Source: CAZBZG01 sp964496245
GTDB taxonomy: Bacteria; Planctomycetota; SZUA-567
DNA length: 27,531 nucleotides
Direction of reading: 5' to 3'
Assembly: GCA_964496245.1 (NCBI GenBank)
Contig: CAZBZG010000021.1
Coordinates: 1 to 27,531 of the forward strand
Part shown: positions 25,938-27,531 of the stretch, in pieces
Numbering within the stretch: position 1 is the stretch's first letter
Layout: every line of letters starts with the position of its first letter
The notes under the pieces: generated by a model
Database searches by the model: none
The model's input: only the letters and a program-made list of their open reading frames with translations
What the model was told of the DNA's origin: nothing
Program-made: the position numbers and the translations under genes

Positions 25938-27531
25938 ATGAAGTGAACGGTTCTCGCGAAGGCCGCACTGATCGCGCTGTTGTCTGGCGCGTCCGCCCTC
26001 TCCACGGCGCAGGCCGGACGGAAGAATGCGTTGAAGAAGGAAGAGATCTCCGCGCTCGCCGTGCCGCGCATGCAGACGGCGCCCACGATCGACGGCACCA
26101 TCGACCCGAAGGAGTGGCAGGAGGCTGCAGCCGTCAGCGGCCCCGGCGCGCAGCAGAACAACATCCTCATCCCCCGGCCGACCACCTTTTTCGTCGCCTG
26201 GGACGCGGGGCATCTCTACTTCGCCTGCCGCACGTACGTGCGAAAGGGGTACAAGCCCAGGATCAGGGAGGGCCGCTCGCCAGGCCTGGCCTACGTGTTC
26301 GACGACGGACCCGAACTCGTCTTCCGGCCGCTCGGCAAGAACCGGCGGGCCGAGTACGCGGACATGGCCTACAAGCTCTTCCTCAACTGCCTGGGCAATG
26401 TCGGCGACCTCACGCGGCTGGCCCTGGGCCAGCAGCTCAAGGACTGGGCACCCGACTTCGAGATCGCCACCCGCCTCACCGAACCCGGCAGCGCGCCCGA
26501 GGGCGGCTGGTGGTGGGAACTCGAAGTGGCCACGACCCCGAAGGATTTTCAGCTCGACGGCGATCACCAGGCAGGAGACGAGTGGCGCGTGATGTTGGGC
26601 TTCAACCACATGCCGGGGTTCATGCAGACCCGCATTCCCTGCGTGGGACCCTACTTCGAGCCCTCGGGCTACACGCGCCTCACGCTCGTCGACCGGACGC
26701 CGTGCGTGCAGCTTTGCATGGACAGCCTGGAGAACCTGTCGAGCACGGGCACCGCCGACCTGACGCTGGCGGTCTACAACCCCGGCCCCAAACCGGCCGA
26801 GGTGGCGCTCGACGTCAACGTGGCCGACAAGATCGCGAAGCAGGAGACCCTGGCCGTGCCGCCTGGCGGGGAGAAGTCCTTTGCGCTGACCGAATCCCTG
26901 CCCGAAGACGTGAAACAGGGAAAAGTCGCGGTGCGCGCCGTCCAGGGCGAGCAGGAGCTCTTGCGCTACGTGGCCTACTTCGCAGTCGGCAAGTACAATC
27001 ACATGCTGGCCCCGGTCAAGGCGCGCGATCCGAACGAATTCGACTTCACCACGCGCTTCAACCCCGTGAGCATGCGTCTGCTGCTCAAGGCGGATACCTA
27101 CTACCTCCCCGATCCGGATGCCGCCGAAGCTCTGGTGGTCACAGTCAAGGAGGAGAAGAGCGGCAAGGTCATCCACGAGGAGGAACTGACCCAGATCGTG
27201 GACTGGTACTTCCGCACGCTCGTCAGCCTGCCCGATCTGTCCCATGGGACCTATGGCGTGACGGCCGCCATCCGCTTGAAGGACGGCACGCAGCTCGGTC
27301 CCCGGACGGGACGTTTCGAGAAGAAGAACGAGGCCGAGGCGTTCCCCGCATGGTGGGGCAAGGACTACGGTGATATCGACCGGGTCCTGCCGCCCTACAC
27401 GGCCTTGTCGGCCAAGGATGCGACCGTTGGATGCTGGGGCCGGGCCTACACGCTCAATGCCCTGGGGCTGCCCCTGCAGATCGTCAGCCAGGACGAGCCG
27501 GTCCTGGCGGGCCCGGCCCGCCTCGTGCTCG
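25938..27531 (+). CDS. CBM9-like plus GH123_N-like secreted protein, 3' partial, with in-frame TGA at codon 3
   Basis: The frame ATG AAG TGA ACG at 25938-25949 continues without any further stop to the window end. Read through the TGA, residues 4-26 are TVLAKAALIALLSGASALSTAQA, a convincing signal peptide. From about residue 43 a CBM9-like domain starts (RMQTAPTIDGTIDPKEWQEAA, then AGHLYFACRTYV and FDDGPELVFRP). At about 475 the GH123_N-like core begins (DIDRVLPPYTALSAKDATV, GLPLQIVSQDEPVLAGPARLVL) and is cut by the window. This is the third member of the family here and is closest in layout to the 22441 gene. TGA may replace TGG (Trp) by error or mutation. Without it, initiation at a later codon such as ATG 26070 would lose the export signal. 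UGA is a normal stop elsewhere in the window. Confidence 0.8.

Noticed and set aside
25938..27531. Genome-wide reassignment of UGA to tryptophan
   Set aside because: Several genes in the window end in TGA exactly where the next gene starts (for example at 8059-8062 and 8817-8820), and proteins end at natural positions with TGA. A single TGA in a signal peptide is better explained by error or mutation.
1..27531. Insertion sequences, integrases, prophage genes or CRISPR arrays
   Set aside because: I found no transposase-like or integrase-like protein, no terminal inverted repeats with target duplications and no regularly spaced repeats.

Overview
The window looks like part of a GC-rich genome, probably a metagenome assembly because three runs of exactly 10 Ns interrupt coding sequence. 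The gene content points to the PVC superphylum, most likely a Lentisphaerota- or Planctomycetota-like bacterium. The indicators are an FTLVELL pseudopilin with a C-terminal H-Xn-DG motif, a GntR/LacI hybrid regulator, several large secreted proteins with CBM9-like or PA14 modules joined to a GH123_N (DUF6067)-type core, and no SusC/SusD pair. The phylum is an inference from families; I could not run a search.

Layout. (1) 1-590: the 3' end of a 23S rRNA gene, a short spacer, 5S rRNA and a strong intrinsic terminator. (2) 668-2375 (+): a Gfo/Idh/MocA oxidoreductase and a small membrane protein. (3) 2458-4679 (-): cysteine synthase and a family 1 beta-glycosidase with both catalytic glutamates. 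(4) 4763-10888 (-): a tightly packed four-gene operon encoding a DUF5696-like TIM-barrel protein, an alpha/beta-hydrolase lipoprotein, a HEAT-like lipoprotein and a CBM9-plus-heparinase-like exported protein. Its genes are joined by one TGACATG junction and two ATGA overlaps. (5) 10889-11281: a divergent control region with two back-to-back sigma70-like promoters and palindromes. (6) 11282-27531 (+): a GntR/LacI regulator, a pseudopilin, and then a run of carbohydrate-active genes. These are a PA14-GH123_N-like secreted protein, a beta-propeller/PHP phosphoesterase-like protein, a second DUF5696-like protein, a broken GH65-like gene, a CBM9-GH123_N-like secreted protein, and a third such gene that runs off the window and has an in-frame TGA at codon 3.

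Working model (inference). This is a carbohydrate-utilisation locus organised without SusC/SusD. Exported proteins with sugar-binding modules act outside the cytoplasm, while proteins lacking signal peptides (DUF5696-like, GH65-like, GH1, PHP, Gfo/Idh/MocA) process the released sugars inside. The regulator is placed to control both directions. The substrate cannot be read from sequence alone.

Assembly quality matters here. Two of the three N gaps break the reading frame as written, one gene start needs a one-base correction in a C run, one GH65-like gene has lost its middle, and one signal peptide carries a nonsense codon. Any of these could be assembly error or real decay.
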